The translations under genes and the position numbers were made by a program. From CBDCWA01 sp046048295 (lineage in GTDB: Bacteria > Pseudomonadota > Alphaproteobacteria > Rhizobiales > Hyphomicrobiaceae): a stretch of DNA of 34,612 nt. Below the pieces are notes generated by a model. The model made no database searches. It saw nothing but the letters and a program-made list of their open reading frames with translations, and was not told the origin of the DNA. The stretch spans positions 1-34,612 of the forward strand of contig JBJOGJ010000009.1 in the NCBI GenBank assembly GCA_046048295.1, given 5' to 3'. Shown here one piece after another: positions 32,356 to 34,612 of this stretch; position 1 is the first letter of the stretch, and every line of letters begins with the position of its first letter.

Positions 32356-33657
32356 CTACTCCGCCGCCTGTTCGAACTGCCCGTCCGCGACCACCCGCCA
32401 GTCGACGTCATGCGGCACGATCGCCTCGGCGCTCTTCAAGGCAGAGAAGTCGACCGGATCCCTGAGACCCGGCGGCAATTCGCCCGTGCTCTCGAACCTT
32501 TCAACGGCGTCGAGCATCAACCGGCGGAAATGGACGACGGCAAGGTCGCTCTGGCCGAGGTTCTCCGTCGAGCGGTCGATGATCGGCCCCATGCTCTCCT
32601 GCACGGCAAAGTCTTCGGTGTTGATGCCGAAGATGCCCGATGCAGACCTTCCCTCCCGCATCGCATCGCGATCCTGCAGCCAGGTGTTGTCGCGGTTCCT
32701 CACCTTCCGGTACTGATCGTCCATATCTATTCCGACCCGCACGCCGTGCTTCTCGAAGTAGTGGGCGCGCAACTCGTCCGAAAGGTCCTGCTCGTAGTTC
32801 CACATGACATAGTAGAACATCGTGTGCGTATCATCGATCGGCACGAACATCTGCATCGACGCCCAGCCCTTCGGCGCCGGGAAGATCGCGTAGCAGGGGG
32901 CGACGAAGAGCGTCACGCGCACGTACTTCTTGGTTTCGGGATCGATGATCGGCTTTCGGATGGCGGCATACCTGAAGCCGTAGGGCTGCATCTGGACCTC
33001 GAGGCGCGGCGCGCCATCGTTCGAGGGCCTTGCGAAGTGGCCGTCCTTTTCGCCACCCTGCACCGTCTTTGAGACGCCTTCCTTGGGCCGGATCTCGGTC
33101 GCGTGCAGGTAGTTCGAATGCGCCGAATCGATCACGCCTTCCATGGTCTGGGCCCAGTTGCACTCCTCACGCGCCTGCATGATGAGCACCCGGCTCGACG
33201 GCATGCCGGTGAACTCGAAATCCATCGGCGGCGGCTCCGCCTCCTTCGGGCCCATATACGTCCACACAATGCCGCCCGCCTCGCGCACCGGGTAGGCGAC
33301 CGCCTTCACGCGCTCCTTCAGCCTGCTGTCGGCTGGCTCGGCCGGCGTTTCGACAATGGTTCCTTCGGCGTCGATCAGCCAGCCGTGATAGAGGCACCTG
33401 AGCCCGCAGTCCTCGTTCTTGGCGATCGCCATCGAGGCGCGGCGGTGCGGGCAGTATTCCTCGATCAGGCCGATGCTGCCGTCCGGGCTCCTGAACGCGA
33501 CCAGGTCCTCCCCGAACAGCCTGACGCGCTTCGGCGCACCGCCTGCCACCAGGTCGCGCGCCTGCAGTGCCGGAACCCAGTAGCGGCGCATGAGCCGGCC
33601 CATCGGCGCATCGCCCTCGACGCGGCACAACAGCTCGTTCTTTTCCTTTGCCAGCAT
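32356..33657 (-). CDS. Rieske non-haem iron oxygenase, phthalate 4,5-dioxygenase type
   Basis: A 433-residue oxygenase alpha subunit. The Rieske [2Fe-2S] motif is CPH (69-71) and CLYH (88-91) with 16 residues between. The catalytic iron site is DSAHSNYLH (177-185), giving His180 and His185 with the bridging Asp177; a third acidic ligand probably lies near GQSDLAVVHFRR. The N-terminus (KNELLCRVEGDAPMGRLMRRYWVPAL) and length match the phthalate 4,5-dioxygenase/phenoxybenzoate oxygenase group, which needs no beta subunit. It should hydroxylate an aromatic or similar compound using electrons from a PDR-type reductase such as the one at 29878. The ATG at 33657 follows GGGAGAGA. It lies 45 bases after the aldo/keto reductase gene on the same strand. 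The substrate is unknown. Confidence 0.92.
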   Translation of the reverse strand: MLAKEKNELLCRVEGDAPMGRLMRRYWVPALQARDLVAGGAPKRVRLFGEDLVAFRSPDGSIGLIEEYCPHRRASMAIAKNEDCGLRCLYHGWLIDAEGTIVETPAEPADSRLKERVKAVAYPVREAGGIVWTYMGPKEAEPPPMDFEFTGMPSSRVLIMQAREECNWAQTMEGVIDSAHSNYLHATEIRPKEGVSKTVQGGEKDGHFARPSNDGAPRLEVQMQPYGFRYAAIRKPIIDPETKKYVRVTLFVAPCYAIFPAPKGWASMQMFVPIDDTHTMFYYVMWNYEQDLSDELRAHYFEKHGVRVGIDMDDQYRKVRNRDNTWLQDRDAMREGRSASGIFGINTEDFAVQESMGPIIDRSTENLGQSDLAVVHFRRLMLDAVERFESTGELPPGLRDPVDFSALKSAEAIVPHDVDWRVVADGQFEQAAE

Positions 33658-33702
33658 GTCGTCTCTCCCGGTCCTGCGGCGCTTTCGTCGCTTGCGGCCA
33701 AT

Positions 33703-34612
33703 CTAGCCCAAATCGAAGTTGCGTCCATAGACGGCGCGGATCTCAGCCATTTCCAGGTCCGTCAGCTCAGGCAATCCCGGCGTCGCCGCCACCTCCTCGA
33801 GCTGCGCCAGATCCGAGGGGCCGGCCACGATAGTCGACACTGCCGGATGCATCAGCGCGAAAACGTATGCCGCTACCGGCAGCGTGCGCGGCGGCTTGTG
33901 TAGGAAGGCAAAGGCGCGGCCGCGCTCGACCTCCGGGCTGAACGCTTCCGGCTTCCTGGTATAGATGCCGCCCGCGTGCCGGTGCCGCCCAGCCGCGCCC
34001 TGCTCGACGACTTGCGGTGTCAGCGCACCGCCCGACAGCGGGCGGATCACCGCGACGCCGACGTCGCATTTGCCTGCATGCGTGATGATACCATCGTAGT
34101 TGTCGTAGTGCCGGCCGTACTCTACTCCCGGCGGCATCTGCAGGCCGGCTGTCGGATTGACGATGTTGTACCAGCAGTTGATGACCCCGAAGTGGCCTGT
34201 ATCGAGCAGGGACTTCGTTGCGGCCGCCTCGGCGTTCTCACAGGTGAAGCCGAAGTGCCGTGCCTTACCGGCTGCCCTGACCTTCTCGAGACCTTCGAGG
34301 CATGGCCCGAGAAAGTCCTCCTTCGTCAGGGGAATCCAGTGGGCCGCCTTTGGATCATGCACGAGGCGCGGCGGGTTGTGGATCATCAGCACGTCGATCG
34401 CATCCAACTGCAACCGTTCCAGGCTGGCATCCACGGAGCGCACGATCTTGTCCTCTATGCTGCCGCCAGCCTCGGGCATATCCTCCGGCATGATCTCGAC
34501 CTTCGTCGATACGAGGACGCCCTTCGGCTTCAGGACTTTCAGTGCGCGACCGAGGTTCGTCTCCGCCTTGCCCTTGCCGTAGTCCGGTGACGTATCGAAG
34601 TAATTGATGCCG
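33703..34612 (-). CDS. Aldo/keto reductase, 5' end cut off by the window
   Basis: At least 302 residues, running off the right edge; the true start is outside. The first visible residues INYFDTSPDYG carry the catalytic Asp and Tyr of the family, VSTK the catalytic Lys, and VLMIHNPP the His. FGFTCEN and the late MHPAVSTIVAGPSDLAQLEE segment fit the NADPH-binding strands near the C-terminus. It should reduce a carbonyl or oxidise an alcohol with NADP(H) in the cytoplasm. The reading frame is open from the edge, so the ATG at 34491 is internal. It lies directly upstream of the Rieske oxygenase gene on the same strand, suggesting a common catabolic operon. Confidence 0.9.
   Translation of the reverse strand, partial: GINYFDTSPDYGKGKAETNLGRALKVLKPKGVLVSTKVEIMPEDMPEAGGSIEDKIVRSVDASLERLQLDAIDVLMIHNPPRLVHDPKAAHWIPLTKEDFLGPCLEGLEKVRAAGKARHFGFTCENAEAAATKSLLDTGHFGVINCWYNIVNPTAGLQMPPGVEYGRHYDNYDGIITHAGKCDVGVAVIRPLSGGALTPQVVEQGAAGRHRHAGGIYTRKPEAFSPEVERGRAFAFLHKPPRTLPVAAYVFALMHPAVSTIVAGPSDLAQLEEVAATPGLPELTDLEMAEIRAVYGRNFDLG

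Overview
The window looks like chromosomal DNA of a GC-rich alphaproteobacterium, most likely of the order Hyphomicrobiales (Rhizobiales). The signs are a bioB-F-D-A-Z biotin operon ending in the FabH-like bioZ, an Hsp20 gene followed by a DUF1150 gene, a probable RpoH-type promoter with a ROSE-like leader before that Hsp20, and phthalate-dioxygenase-type Rieske and reductase proteins. I see no transposase, integrase, phage gene or CRISPR array.

Layout. 1-49 is the 5' part of a tRNA-Arg(CCT) on the minus strand. 182-4034 holds two overlapping GTPase genes, one with a DUF697-like tail and one membrane anchored, then a secreted nuclease-fold protein. 4047-8162 holds an unknown exported protein, a peroxiredoxin-like protein, and a minus-strand unit of a small membrane protein, a dienelactone-hydrolase-like/SnoaL fusion and an alpha/beta hydrolase. 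8272-10474 holds an MFS transporter, then hsp20 and DUF1150. 10475-16433 is a phospho-signalling block: a membrane protein with a nuclease-fold tail, a Ser/Thr kinase with a seven-bladed WD40 propeller, and, divergently, two FHA proteins and a PP2C phosphatase. 16690-20245 encodes a polysaccharide-lyase-14-like protein and a large RTX protein, both minus strand.

20614-27159 holds class III alcohol dehydrogenase (glutathione-dependent formaldehyde oxidation), a small membrane protein, and the tightly overlapping biotin operon. BioZ would supply the pimeloyl-type precursor, and BioF, BioA, BioD and BioB would complete the vitamin. 27253-29736 holds two tandem MFS paralogues. 29878-34612 holds a flavin/[2Fe-2S] reductase, two paralogous Arg- and Cys-rich exported proteins, a Rieske oxygenase and a truncated aldo/keto reductase. 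The reductase and oxygenase are of matching families and may work together.

The best candidates for something undescribed are the kinase-FHA-FHA-PP2C block without any type VI secretion genes, together with the nearby GTPase pair and two nuclease-fold proteins whose catalytic motifs are degraded; the hsp20 control region; the fusion of a dead hydrolase domain to a SnoaL domain; and the paired Arg/Cys-rich exported proteins. All functional calls come from reading motifs by eye; no database search was run.
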